DNA of 64,000 bases. It comes from Gammaproteobacteria bacterium (lineage in GTDB: Bacteria; Pseudomonadota; Gammaproteobacteria; Burkholderiales; Gallionellaceae). The stretch spans positions 1 through 64,000 of the forward strand of contig JAHJNJ010000003.1 in NCBI GenBank assembly GCA_018820925.1, read 5' to 3'. A program made the translations under genes and the position numbers. Below the pieces are notes generated by a model. It worked only from the letters and a program-made list of their open reading frames with translations, did not search any database and was not told the origin of the DNA. Below, piece by piece: positions 9,488 to 17,838 of this stretch; the first letter of the stretch is position 1; each line of letters begins with the position of its first letter.

Positions 9488-9733
9488 TCACTTTCCGAAC
9501 ATTTTCTGGATCAATCTGTCTTTTGTCATGTCGTGATGTGTAGCAACGTCAGCGAGGATGGATGCCAGAGTGCCGATGCGTAGCGGGTCATGCAATGGTA
9601 CTGTGATGTGATGCTCTTTGGGGTGATTGCAGGTCAAGCGCACATGGCTGCCGGCTTGGCGAGTGGCTTGATAGCCGAGTTGCTGCAGGGCTGTGATAAG
9701 TTGTGCGCCGGTCAAATTGCGTGGCAGCTTCAT
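9488..9733 (-). CDS. hicA: HicA-family toxin (mRNA interferase)
   Basis: 81 residues starting at the ATG at 9733, which overlaps the upstream antitoxin stop. The small dsRBD-like HicA fold is clear: an N-terminal LTGAQLITALQQLGYQATRQ helix, the catalytic-histidine motif GSHVRLT, and HHITVPLHDPLRIGTLASIL. A longer reading from 9805 would run back through the antitoxin gene and is not supported. HicA toxins cleave mRNA. The cassette sits between moxR and the DUF58 gene, 12 bp before the latter. Confidence 0.9.
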   Translation of the reverse strand: MKLPRNLTGAQLITALQQLGYQATRQAGSHVRLTCNHPKEHHITVPLHDPLRIGTLASILADVATHHDMTKDRLIQKMFGK

Positions 9734-9936
9734 ACTGCCAGTACTTCCTCGCGGGTGAAATGCAGCCGGATGATCTTGGGGGCTTTGCCTTCGTCGAAAT
9801 GACAATGCACCGCATCGCGAACTTGCTGATGCAGGCTTTCAATGTCATCCGCTTCCGTAAAAATCGATTCACCGAGAGCACGGGCAATCAATCCACCTTC
9901 CGGTGCTTCCTCTACTACAAACATGATCTCATTCAT
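9730..9936 (-). CDS. HicB-like short antitoxin
   Basis: 68 residues with the partial RNase H-like HicB fold: EIMFVVEEAPEGGLIARALG followed by an IESLHQQVRDAVHCHF helix. The usual C-terminal DNA-binding (ribbon-helix-helix or HTH) domain is absent. Close relatives are often misannotated as 2-oxoisovalerate dehydrogenase, but nothing of that enzyme is present. It is encoded first and overlaps hicA by 4 bp, which supports an antitoxin role. How a protein without a DNA-binding part would autoregulate the operon is unclear. Confidence 0.82.
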   Translation of the reverse strand: MNEIMFVVEEAPEGGLIARALGESIFTEADDIESLHQQVRDAVHCHFDEGKAPKIIRLHFTREEVLAV

Positions 9937-10032
9937 GGTCGGCCTTTCAATGAGGTTCTGTCGTCATTCTAGCACTGCCGGGCAACGGTGGATGGTGGCG
10001 CAGAGTCGGTGTCAGTTTTAAAGAAACGACTG

Positions 10033-10950
10033 TTATGGAATCGCCACCGCTTCGATCAACTCGCGCGCAAGCTTGTCGCCATCGGAGATTTGCACATCCT
10101 GCACGCTTTGCAGGCGGTGGCTGGCAACGCCCTGCAATACCGCCTGGATGTCCTCCGGAATGGTGGCATTGCGGCCGTCGAGCAAGGCCCAGGCGCGGGC
10201 GGCGGCAAGCAGGGAAAGACCGGCGCGCGGCGACAGACCGTGCACATAACGCGCCGATTCGCGGGTGTGGCGCAGGATGGCCTGCACGTAGTCGAGCAGG
10301 GCGGGAGAGACGAATACTTGCCGGACTTGCTGCTGCAGCGCCATCAGTTCGGCGATTTCCATTTGCGGAGTAAGTTGGGCGATAAGGTCGCGCCGTTCCA
10401 CGCCCGCCAGCAGGCCCCGTTCCGCCTGCGAATCGGGATAGCCGAGCTGGATACGCATCAGGAAACGGTCGAGTTGCGATTCCGGCAGCGGGAAGGTGCC
10501 GATCTGGTTGGTGGGGTTCTGCGTGGCGATGACGAAGAACGGCGTCGGCAACGGACGTGTCTCGCCCTCGCTGGTCACCTGGTGTTCTTCCATCGCTTCC
10601 AGCAGGGCGCTCTGGGTCTTGGGGGTGGCGCGGTTCACTTCATCGGCCAGGATCATCTGCGCGAAGATCGGTCCCGCATGGAACTTGAATTCGCTGCTCT
10701 CGCGCTGATAGATGGAGACGCCGAGGATGTCGGCGGGCAGCATGTCGCTGGTGAACTGGATGCGCTGGAACTGCAAGCCGAGCGTCTTCGCCAGCACATG
10801 CGCCAGCGTGGTTTTGCCGACGCCGGGCAAATCCTCGATCAACAAATGCCCGCGCGCCAGCAGGCAAGTGAGCGCCAGCCTGATCTGGCGCGGTTTGCCG
10901 AGAATGACTTGTTCGGTCTGGGTGATGACGGCGTGTAGTGGGTGGGTCAT
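10033..10950 (-). CDS. MoxR-family AAA+ ATPase
   Basis: 305-residue AAA+ ATPase. Walker A is GVGKTT in LIEDLPGVGKTTLAHVLA, Walker B is ILADEVNRATPKTQSALLEAM, sensor 1 is FFVIATQNPTNQIG, and a C-terminal lid with GLSPRAGLSLLAAARAWA follows. MoxR proteins act as chaperone-like ATPases, usually with vWA/DUF58 partners. Such a partner and a TgpA-like protein follow on the same strand after the inserted toxin-antitoxin pair. A repeat element lies immediately upstream of the start. Confidence 0.94.
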   Translation of the reverse strand: MTHPLHAVITQTEQVILGKPRQIRLALTCLLARGHLLIEDLPGVGKTTLAHVLAKTLGLQFQRIQFTSDMLPADILGVSIYQRESSEFKFHAGPIFAQMILADEVNRATPKTQSALLEAMEEHQVTSEGETRPLPTPFFVIATQNPTNQIGTFPLPESQLDRFLMRIQLGYPDSQAERGLLAGVERRDLIAQLTPQMEIAELMALQQQVRQVFVSPALLDYVQAILRHTRESARYVHGLSPRAGLSLLAAARAWALLDGRNATIPEDIQAVLQGVASHRLQSVQDVQISDGDKLARELIEAVAIP

Positions 10951-10969
10951 GGCGTTCCGCGAAATCTAG

Positions 10970-11018
10970 CCCGTTCGTCCTGAGTAGGCGCGTAGCGCCG
11001 TATCGAAGGGTGAGCGGG
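10970..11018. repeat. REP-like palindrome between the GIY-YIG gene and moxR
   Basis: Contains CCGTTCGTCCTGAGTAGG, an internal hairpin GGCGCGTAGCGCC, and TATCGAAGGG. The core is shared in inverse orientation with the element at 11350-11424, so the short GIY-YIG gene lies between two copies. Confidence 0.75.
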
Positions 11019-11029
11019 CGGGTTGAGGA

Positions 11030-11334
11030 TCAATATTTCCGTTTGTTGTATTTACCAAAGTCCTTCTTGGCCAACTGTACGACATCGGCCCATGCGCCGC
11101 GCATCATGGCTTCTTTTTTCTTGCGGCTCCAGCCCTTGATTTGTAATTCGGCAGCCAGAGCTTCCTCTCGGGTCGTGCATTCCTGCGACCAGACAAGTTC
11201 AACAGGCTGACGGCTGGAAGTATAACTGCTGCCAAGGCCGGACTGATGCTCGCCGATACGTTTATCGAGGTTGTCGGTATGGCCTGAGTAGTAGGAGTCA
11301 TCGCTACAGCGCAAGATATATACCAGAAAGCCAT
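11030..11334 (-). pseudogene. GIY-YIG nuclease-like gene with an apparent 2-bp frameshift near its start
   Basis: The ATG at 11334 begins MAFW and the main frame, entered after a TA-dinucleotide tract (11316-11322), reads YILRCSDDSYYSGHTDNLDKR. Removing one TA would join these into a normal single-domain GIY-YIG protein of about 100 residues (UvrC-type N-terminal nuclease fold). As it stands, the 94-residue open frame can only use a TTG at 11314, which drops the first strand carrying the GIY-equivalent residues. It could be a pseudogene, a slippage-controlled gene or a base-calling error. The gene is flanked by inverted repeat elements. Confidence 0.75.
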
Positions 11335-11349
11335 TTTGGAGGTCCCATG

Positions 11350-11424
11350 CCCTTCGATACGGCTTCGCCTACTCGGCCTGTTCTGAGTAGCCCGCGCAGC
11401 GGGTGTATCGAAGGGGGCGAACGG
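11350..11424. repeat. REPIN-like element upstream of the GIY-YIG gene
   Basis: Two inverted arms: CCCTTCGATACGGCTTCGCC at the left and GTGTATCGAAGGG at the right, with a CCCGCGCAGCGGG hairpin between. It shares its core with the element at 10970. It ends about 16 bp before the frameshifted GIY-YIG start and replaces the usual upstream region. Confidence 0.75.
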
Positions 11425-11436
11425 TCAGAAATAATT

Positions 11437-11805
11437 TCATAGCAAAACCGCCGCGACCACTTTCCGGTCTTCGGCCACGAGGATGTTGTAGGTGCGGCAG
11501 GCGGCGGGGGTATCCATGAATTCAATGCCGATGCGGGCTTCGATGAGTCCCCGGTACAGTTCGGGGCGGGCAAATTGCTGTTTTGCGCCGGTTCCGAAAA
11601 GAACGACATCCGGCTTGAATTCAAGGAAGTATTCAAAGTGTGCCGCGTCCAGGCTGGCGAAATCCGTGGCTGTCCAGTCGGTACGCACCTCGGCGGCCGT
11701 CACCACCAGGGGCTGGTGGTAGCGCTTGCCGTTGATGGAGACATAGCCTTCCCCATGGCCGGTGAATAAATACTGATCGGGATTGATATGCAGTTGCAGT
11801 GTCAA
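11437..11805 (-). CDS. Mth938-like domain protein (DUF498 family)
   Basis: 122 residues of the Mth938/NDUFAF3 fold. The central FLEFKPDVVLFGTGAKQQFARPELY segment and the following IEFMDTPAACRTYNILVAEDRKVVAAVLL are typical of bacterial members. The biochemical role in bacteria is not established; eukaryotic relatives (NDUFAF3) assist respiratory complex I assembly. It is divergent from alaA with a 122-bp shared spacer. A TAGAAT at 11844-11849 may be an alaA -10 box. Confidence 0.85.
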   Translation of the reverse strand: MTLQLHINPDQYLFTGHGEGYVSINGKRYHQPLVVTAAEVRTDWTATDFASLDAAHFEYFLEFKPDVVLFGTGAKQQFARPELYRGLIEARIGIEFMDTPAACRTYNILVAEDRKVVAAVLL

Positions 11806-11927
11806 AGCGGAGTCTCCATTTGCGGCGGGTAGCGGCGGCGCGGTAGAATCGCGGCCTTTGCAACGCCTTGTCTGTATGCGGTGGATTCTACCATTCGCGC
11901 CAGCCCGGCAGATTAGGAAGCACTCAA

Positions 11928-13187
11928 GTGAAATCCGAAAAAGATACCCCCTCGCCCAAGCCGGTTTTGAAATCGGCCAAACTGGCCAACGTCTGCTACG
12001 ACATTCGCGGCCCGGTGATGGCGCGTTCCAAGCAGATGGAGGAAGAGGGCCAGCGCATCATCAAACTGAACATCGGCAACCTGGCGCCGTTCGGCTTCGA
12101 CGCGCCGGAAGAAGTGCAGCAGGACGTGATCCTCAATCTGCCGAATTCGTCCGGCTATTCCGATTCCAAGGGCCTGTTCGCCGCGCGCAAGGCGATCATG
12201 CATTACACCCAGTTAAAGAGGATACCCGGCGTCACCATCGACGATATATATATCGGCAACGGTGCGTCCGAACTCATCGTCATGTGCATGCAGGGTCTGC
12301 TCAATCCGGGCGACGAGGTGCTGGTGCCCGCCCCCGACTATCCGCTGTGGACGGCGGCAGTCGCACTGGCGACCGGCACACCGCGCCACTACTTGTGCGA
12401 CGAGGCCAACGAATGGAATCCCGACCTCAAGGATATACGCAAAAAGATCACGCCAAATACCAAGGCGATCGTCGTCATCAACCCGAACAATCCGACCGGC
12501 GCGGTGTATTCCGACGAGATACTGAAAGAGATCATCCAGATCGCGCGCGAACACAATCTCATCATCTTCGCCGACGAGATCTACGACAAGGTGCTGTATG
12601 ACGGCGTGACGCACACTTCCATTGCCTCGCTGGCGGACGATGTGCTGTTCGTCACGCTCAACGGCCTGTCCAAGAACTACCGCGCCTGCGGCTACCGTTC
12701 CGGCTGGATGGTCGTCTCCGGTGACAAGAAACATGCCCAGGATTACATGGACGGCCTGAATATCCTTGCTTCGATGCGCCTGTGTTCCAACGTGCCGGGG
12801 CAATACGCGATCCAGACCGCGCTCGGCGGCTACCAGAGCATCAACGATCTGGTCGCGCCCGGGGGCAGGTTGTTCAAACAGCGCGAACTCGCCTACAACC
12901 TGCTCACCGCGATTCCCGGTGTGACCTGCGTCAAACCGAAAGCGGCGCTGTACCTGTTCCCGAAACTCGACCACAAGATGTACCCGATCAAGGACGACCA
13001 GAAGTTCATCCTCGAACTGCTGGAGGCGGAAAAAGTACTGGTGGTGCAGGGCAGCGGTTTCAACTGGAAACATCCGGATCATTTGCGCATCGTGTTCCTG
13101 CCCAATGCAGACGACCTGACCGAGGCTATCGGGCGTATCGCGCGTTTCTTGGAACACTATCGCAAGCAACATGAAACCAGTCGTTAG
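11928..13187 (+). CDS. alaA: Alanine transaminase AlaA (class I aminotransferase)
   Basis: 419 residues from a GTG at 11928 that is preceded by AGGAAG seven bases upstream; a reading from 11868 lacks such a site. It is a PLP-dependent fold-type I aminotransferase making alanine from pyruvate. Visible motifs are LNIGNLAPFGFDAPEE, the NPNNPTGAVYS substrate loop, the YDKV cofactor tyrosine and the Schiff-base lysine in NGLSKNYRACGYRSGW. The last two codons and the stop are supplied by an intergenic CGTTAGT repeat. hom and thrC follow on the same strand. Confidence 0.93.
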   Translation: MKSEKDTPSPKPVLKSAKLANVCYDIRGPVMARSKQMEEEGQRIIKLNIGNLAPFGFDAPEEVQQDVILNLPNSSGYSDSKGLFAARKAIMHYTQLKRIPGVTIDDIYIGNGASELIVMCMQGLLNPGDEVLVPAPDYPLWTAAVALATGTPRHYLCDEANEWNPDLKDIRKKITPNTKAIVVINPNNPTGAVYSDEILKEIIQIAREHNLIIFADEIYDKVLYDGVTHTSIASLADDVLFVTLNGLSKNYRACGYRSGWMVVSGDKKHAQDYMDGLNILASMRLCSNVPGQYAIQTALGGYQSINDLVAPGGRLFKQRELAYNLLTAIPGVTCVKPKAALYLFPKLDHKMYPIKDDQKFILELLEAEKVLVVQGSGFNWKHPDHLRIVFLPNADDLTEAIGRIARFLEHYRKQHETSR

Positions 13188-13267
13188 ACGTTAGTCGTTA
13201 GTGGCTAGTTAAACCCGCTAAGCGGACAACGCCAACTAACGACTAACGACTAATGACTAACGACTAG
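13179..13267. repeat. Inverted CGTTAGT-type repeat between alaA and hom
   Basis: The left arm is a run of degenerate CGTTAGT units and the right arm its complement (ACTAACG units), separated by about 24 bases. The left arm supplies the final Ser-Arg-stop codons of alaA. The right arm ends 10 bp before the hom start. The same units occur on both sides of the dnaK-dnaJ spacer at 61799 and 61940, so this is a dispersed family. Confidence 0.85.
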
Positions 13268-13277
13268 GATTAAACAC

Positions 13278-14591
13278 ATGAAACCAATCAACGTAGGACT
13301 CCTCGGCATCGGCACCGTCGGCGGCGGCACTTTCACCGTATTGCAACGCAACGCGGAAGAGATCACGCGCCGCGCCGGTCGTCCTATCCGCATCACCGTG
13401 GTGGCGGACAAAAATGTGGAACTCGCCAAGAAAGTCACGGGCGGAGCCTGTCGCGTGACGGATGATGCATTCGCGGTGGTGTCCGATCCCGAAGTTGACA
13501 TCGTCATTGAACTCATTGGCGGCTACGGCGTGGCGAAAGAGCTGGTCCTGAAAGCCATCGCCAACGGCAAGCATGTGGTCACCGCCAACAAGGCGCTGCT
13601 GGCCGTGCATGGCAACGAGATATTCAAGGCCGCGCAGGACAAGGGCGTGATGGTCGCGTTCGAGGCGGCAGTGGCGGGCGGTATCCCCATCATCAAGGCA
13701 GTGCGCGAGGGACTGACCGCGAACCGTATCGAATGGATCGCCGGGATCATTAACGGTACCACCAACTTCATCCTGTCCGAAATGCGCGACAAGGGCTCGA
13801 GCTTCGACAGCGTGCTCAAGGAAGCGCAGCGTCTGGGCTACGCCGAGGCCGATCCGACTTTCGATATCGAGGGCGTGGATGCGGCGCACAAGATCACCAT
13901 CCTGGCCTCGCTGGCGTTCGGCATCCCCATGCAGTTCGACAAGGCACACGTGGAAGGCATCTCCAAACTGGACGCGGTCGACATCAAATACGCCGAACAA
14001 CTCGGCTATCGCATCAAGCTGCTGGGTATCACCCGGCGCACTGCAGAGGGTGTGGAGTTGCGCGTGCATCCCACGCTGATTCCGGCGAAACGCCTGATCG
14101 CCAATGTGGAAGGCGCGATGAACGCGGTGCTGGTGCAGGGCGATGCCGTGGGTGCCACGCTGTACTACGGCAAGGGCGCCGGGGCGGAACCGACCGCCAG
14201 CGCGGTGATCGCCGACCTGGTGGATGTGACGCGCATGGCGACTTCCGATCCGGAGAATCGCGTGCCGCATCTGGCGTTCCAGCCGAACGCGATGGCCGAC
14301 CTCAAGATATTGCCGATGGACGAGGTCATCACCAGCTACTACCTGCGCCTGCGCGTGCAGGACAAGCCGGGCGTGCTGGCCGACATCACGCGCATCCTGG
14401 CGGACGAGCAGATATCCATCGACGCCGTGATCCAGAAGGAGCCGGAAGAAGGCGAAGAGCAGACCGACCTCATCATGCTCACGCACCAGACGCGCGAGAA
14501 GCGTATCAATGCTGCGCTGACGAAGATCGAGGCATTGAGCGTGGTGGCCGGCAAGGTGACCAAGTTGCGGATGGAAGAGTTGGGGAAATAA
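13278..14591 (+). CDS. hom: Homoserine dehydrogenase
   Basis: 437 residues. It converts aspartate semialdehyde to homoserine, the branch to threonine and methionine. An N-terminal Rossmann fold (VGLLGIGTVGGGTF) is followed by the catalytic region with IAGIINGTTNFIL and GYAEADPTFDIEGVDAAHK. A C-terminal ACT domain (about 350-430, RVQDKPGVLADITRILADEQ) should confer feedback control by threonine. It is monofunctional, with no aspartokinase fusion. thrC follows after a repeat-filled spacer of about 120 bp. Confidence 0.96.
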   Translation: MKPINVGLLGIGTVGGGTFTVLQRNAEEITRRAGRPIRITVVADKNVELAKKVTGGACRVTDDAFAVVSDPEVDIVIELIGGYGVAKELVLKAIANGKHVVTANKALLAVHGNEIFKAAQDKGVMVAFEAAVAGGIPIIKAVREGLTANRIEWIAGIINGTTNFILSEMRDKGSSFDSVLKEAQRLGYAEADPTFDIEGVDAAHKITILASLAFGIPMQFDKAHVEGISKLDAVDIKYAEQLGYRIKLLGITRRTAEGVELRVHPTLIPAKRLIANVEGAMNAVLVQGDAVGATLYYGKGAGAEPTASAVIADLVDVTRMATSDPENRVPHLAFQPNAMADLKILPMDEVITSYYLRLRVQDKPGVLADITRILADEQISIDAVIQKEPEEGEEQTDLIMLTHQTREKRINAALTKIEALSVVAGKVTKLRMEELGK

Positions 14592-14600
14592 ATCGCTGCT

Positions 14601-14691
14601 CCCTCCCCCATGCAGGGGGAGGGCTGGGGTGGGGGTAGAAGTTTGAGATTTTCACCCCCATCCTGACCTTCCCCCTTCAAGGGGAAGGAAC
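14601..14691. repeat. Palindromic CCCTCCCC-type repeat between hom and thrC
   Basis: Hairpin CCCTCCCCC-ATGCA-GGGGGAGGG followed by GCTGGGGTGGGGGTAGAA. The complement appears as TTCACCCCCATCCTGACC and CCCCCTTCAAGGGG. A related element lies after purD at 55791. The hairpins could dampen readthrough into thrC, but no T-run makes them a standard terminator. Confidence 0.7.
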
Positions 14692-14713
14692 TGAGAGTTT
14701 GAGGATACTTGAA

Positions 14714-16147
14714 ATGAAATACATCTCCACCCGTGGCAATGCGCCCGCCAAAACCTTCACCGAAATCCTGCTGGGCGGCCTCGCGCCGGACGGCGGCTTG
14801 TACCTGCCGGAGCAATACCCGCAAGTGACGCGCGCCGAGCTGGAAGCCTGGCGCAAGTTGTCGTATGCCGATCTCGCGTATGCGGTGCTGTCGAAATTCA
14901 TCACTGATATTCCAGCGGCCGATCTCAAGGCGATCATCGACAAGACCTACACCGCGCAGGTCTACAGCAACGGCCGCGCAGACAGCGATGCCACGCAGAT
15001 CACGCCCTTGCGCAAACTGAGCGAGGGTGTGTTCATCCAGGAACTCTCCAACGGCCCGACGCTGGCGTTCAAGGACATGGCCATGCAGTTGCTGGGCAAC
15101 CTGTTCGAATACGCGCTGGCGAAACAGCACGAAGAGCTGAACATCCTCGGCGCGACTTCGGGCGACACCGGTTCCGCCGCGGAATACGCGATGCGCGGCA
15201 AGCGCGGCATCCGCGTTTTCATGCTGTCGCCCAACGGCAAGATGTCTGCCTTCCAGCGCGCGCAGATGTATTCGCTGCAGGACCCCAACATCTTCAACAT
15301 CGCCATCAATGGTTTCTTCGATGACGCGCAGGATATGGTGAAGGCCGTCTCCAACGACCACGCGTTCAAGGCCAAATACAAGATTGGTACGGTCAACTCA
15401 ATCAACTGGGGACGCGTCTCGGCGCAGATCGTGTACTACTTCAAGGGCTACTTCGCAGCGACCCAGTCCAACGACGAGCAGGTCGCGTTCGCTGTGCCGT
15501 CCGGCAACTTCGGCAACATCTGCGCGGGCCACATCGCGCGCATGATGGGCCTGCCCATTGGGCAGTTGATACTGGCGACGAATGAAAACGACGTGCTGGA
15601 CGAATTCTTCCGCACTGGCGTGTATCGCCCGCGTGGTACCGACCATACCTATGAGACCAGCAGCCCGTCGATGGATATCAGCAAGGCCTCCAACTTCGAA
15701 CGTTTCGTGTTCGACCTGGTCGGGCGCGACGGTGCCAAGGTGCGTGAGTTCTGGAGCAAGGTGGATGCGGGTGGTTCGTTCGACATCAAGGGGACTGATT
15801 ACTGGCATGCGCTGTCCAGGTTCGATTTTGCCTCCGGCAAAAGCACGCATCAGGATCGACTCAAGACGATCCGCGAGGTGTGGCAGGAATACGGCGTGAT
15901 GATAGACACGCACACCGCCGATGGACTGAAGGTCGGCCTGGAACAGCGCCGCCCCAGTTTGCCGCTGATTTGTCTGGAAACCGCGCTTCCAGCCAAGTTT
16001 GCCGAAACAATACAGGAAGCGCTGGGCCGTCTTCCGGAACGTCCCGCCGCAATGGAGGGGATCGAAAATCTGCCGCAACGCTGCGAAGTGATGGAGGCGG
16101 ATGTGGTGAAGCTCAAGGCGTTTATTGCGGCGAACGTGCCTTTGTAG
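14714..16147 (+). CDS. thrC: Threonine synthase
   Basis: 477 residues from the ATG at 14714, chosen over a TTG at 14699 because a GAGG lies nine bases upstream and MKYISTRGNAPAKTF is the family N-terminus. The PLP enzyme converts phosphohomoserine to threonine. The Schiff-base lysine is in NGPTLAFKDMAMQLLGN, the phosphate loop in GATSGDTGSAAEYAM and a further cofactor loop in VPSGNFGNICAGHIA. This is the long, E. coli/yeast-type synthase. Homoserine kinase is not nearby. Confidence 0.95.
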   Translation: MKYISTRGNAPAKTFTEILLGGLAPDGGLYLPEQYPQVTRAELEAWRKLSYADLAYAVLSKFITDIPAADLKAIIDKTYTAQVYSNGRADSDATQITPLRKLSEGVFIQELSNGPTLAFKDMAMQLLGNLFEYALAKQHEELNILGATSGDTGSAAEYAMRGKRGIRVFMLSPNGKMSAFQRAQMYSLQDPNIFNIAINGFFDDAQDMVKAVSNDHAFKAKYKIGTVNSINWGRVSAQIVYYFKGYFAATQSNDEQVAFAVPSGNFGNICAGHIARMMGLPIGQLILATNENDVLDEFFRTGVYRPRGTDHTYETSSPSMDISKASNFERFVFDLVGRDGAKVREFWSKVDAGGSFDIKGTDYWHALSRFDFASGKSTHQDRLKTIREVWQEYGVMIDTHTADGLKVGLEQRRPSLPLICLETALPAKFAETIQEALGRLPERPAAMEGIENLPQRCEVMEADVVKLKAFIAANVPL

Positions 16148-16410
16148 TCCGCTGTTCAACTGCATACCATCGACTGTCTGCGCAGGGCGGCTTGGTCGTG
16201 GGGTTGCAATGAAGAGTTTTCCGCATTGGAGATATGGTTATCCCTTTGCCCGAGGAGGCCGTTTTATATTGATATGCGGGATGGATAGTTGTACATTTTT
16301 GACCTGTTTACATTATTCCAGTCAGCATATTCATCGATACCAGAATTTGGCTAACCCGAATGGATGATGAGTGCTTGCAATACACATTGGGACGACGAAG
16401 AGGGGGAACA

Positions 16411-17805
16411 ATGAAATTTTCCAAGTTGCCATTAGTGGCATTGACCGGACTGGCACTGGTGGCGGGCGTAGCGCATGCTGAAAAAGCGATCAATCAGAAT
16501 GACAACCCCAGGGCGGGAGCATCGGCAGATACTGCCGGCGCCCGGCAGAAACTGCTTCAGGATGCGGACAAACTGATCAAATCGGGCAAAGCGGCGGAAG
16601 CGTATGCTTTGCTGGCGCCGGAGCAGTCCAGACGTGCCGGTGATCCGGATTATGATTACCTGCTGGGTATCGCGGCACTGGATAGCGGCAGGCCGACCGA
16701 AGCGATCTTTGCGCTGGAGCGGGTTCTGGCTGTCAAACCCAACCATTTGCAGGCGCGCGCCGAAATTGCCCGGGCCTATTTGGCCAGCGGCGAGAAGGCC
16801 GCCGCGAAACAGGAATTTGAAGCCGTCCAGAGCCGGAATCCTCCCAGGGAAGTCAATGCCACCATCCAGAAATTCCTGGATGCCATCAATCAGGGGCAGG
16901 GCGGCAAGAGCACGATGCTGAACGGTTATCTCGAAGCCTCCATTGGTAACGACAGCAATGTCAACAGCGCGACCGGCAGCAATCAGGTTGCGATCCCTGC
17001 GTTTGGCGGAGCGGTTGCGACGCTGGATGCCACCGGCGTTCAGACGAGGGATACTTTTGCGACGGTCAGCGGCGGCGCCAGTGTCCGTCATGCCCTGTCG
17101 GCGGAGTGGTCGGTATTTGGCGGCGTGAACCTTAACCAGCGCAAGAATTCGTCGCAGCATATTTTCAACACCGGCGGGGTGGACGGTAATGTCGGCCTCA
17201 GCCTGGTCCAGGCTGAAGACAGCTATTCTGCTGCACTGCAACTGCAAGGCTTCAATGTTGACAACGAGCGTTATCGCGACGCCTCGGGCATGACTTTGCA
17301 GTGGCAACGCGACTTGAAGAAAAGCAGCAGCCAGGCCAGCAGCTATTTCCAGTACACCAGTTTGAAGTATCCGGGCCAGTCATTGCGTGACGCCAATCGC
17401 TATGTGCTGGGTGCGGCTTACGCCAGCGTGTTGAGCGGCGACTATGCGCCCGTGGTCTATGGTGGCCTGTACGTCGGCCAGGAAAAGGTGAAGGACTCCA
17501 GCAGGCCCGAACTGGGGCATAAGCTCTTCGGTTTGAGGACGGGCGGCGAATGGAATATTTATGCCCAGACCAAACTGTTTGGCTCGCTGAGCATCGAGTC
17601 ACGCAGTTACGGCGGCGAAGACACTATCTTCCTGGTCACGCGCAAAGATACCCAGACTGACCTGAAAGTGGGTCTCAACTACGTGATGGACAAACTATGG
17701 ACGCTGACGCCCCAGATCAGCTATACCAAAAACAAATCCAATATCGTCATCAACGACTACAAGCGCAACATGATCAGTATCGGTCTGCGCCGCGATTTCA
17801 ACTAA
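16411..17805 (+). CDS. Slam-like outer-membrane translocon (DUF560, N-terminal TPR)
   Basis: 464 residues from an ATG behind AGGGGG. A signal peptide (cleavage after VAHA, about residue 24) is followed by TPR-like helices (about 40-150, including YLLGIAALDSGRPTEAIFAL and LQARAEIARAYLASGEKAAA). A C-terminal half rich in alternating beta strands (about 165-464) ends in the barrel-like NMISIGLRRDFN. This is the layout of surface lipoprotein assembly modifiers (type 11 secretion), which move cargo to the cell surface. The next gene, 33 bp downstream, encodes a protein with a TbpB-like barrel end and is the obvious cargo candidate. The 263-bp upstream spacer shows no firm promoter. Confidence 0.82.
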   Translation: MKFSKLPLVALTGLALVAGVAHAEKAINQNDNPRAGASADTAGARQKLLQDADKLIKSGKAAEAYALLAPEQSRRAGDPDYDYLLGIAALDSGRPTEAIFALERVLAVKPNHLQARAEIARAYLASGEKAAAKQEFEAVQSRNPPREVNATIQKFLDAINQGQGGKSTMLNGYLEASIGNDSNVNSATGSNQVAIPAFGGAVATLDATGVQTRDTFATVSGGASVRHALSAEWSVFGGVNLNQRKNSSQHIFNTGGVDGNVGLSLVQAEDSYSAALQLQGFNVDNERYRDASGMTLQWQRDLKKSSSQASSYFQYTSLKYPGQSLRDANRYVLGAAYASVLSGDYAPVVYGGLYVGQEKVKDSSRPELGHKLFGLRTGGEWNIYAQTKLFGSLSIESRSYGGEDTIFLVTRKDTQTDLKVGLNYVMDKLWTLTPQISYTKNKSNIVINDYKRNMISIGLRRDFN

Positions 17806-17838
17806 ACCGTGCCGTACTTTGCATAGCGGAGAGAAAAC

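Noticed and set aside
9730-9936. 2-oxoisovalerate dehydrogenase fragment, a name often attached to this protein type
   Set aside because: At 68 residues it has the HicB partial fold, overlaps a HicA gene, and shows nothing of an E1 dehydrogenase.
13179-13267. Possible CRISPR-like array of CGTTAGT units
   Set aside because: Units are 7-8 bases, degenerate and arranged as inverted arms without unique spacers; no cas gene is in the window.
14601-14691. Rho-independent terminator between hom and thrC
   Set aside because: The hairpins lack a T-run, and related GC-rich palindromes elsewhere mark them as dispersed repeats.
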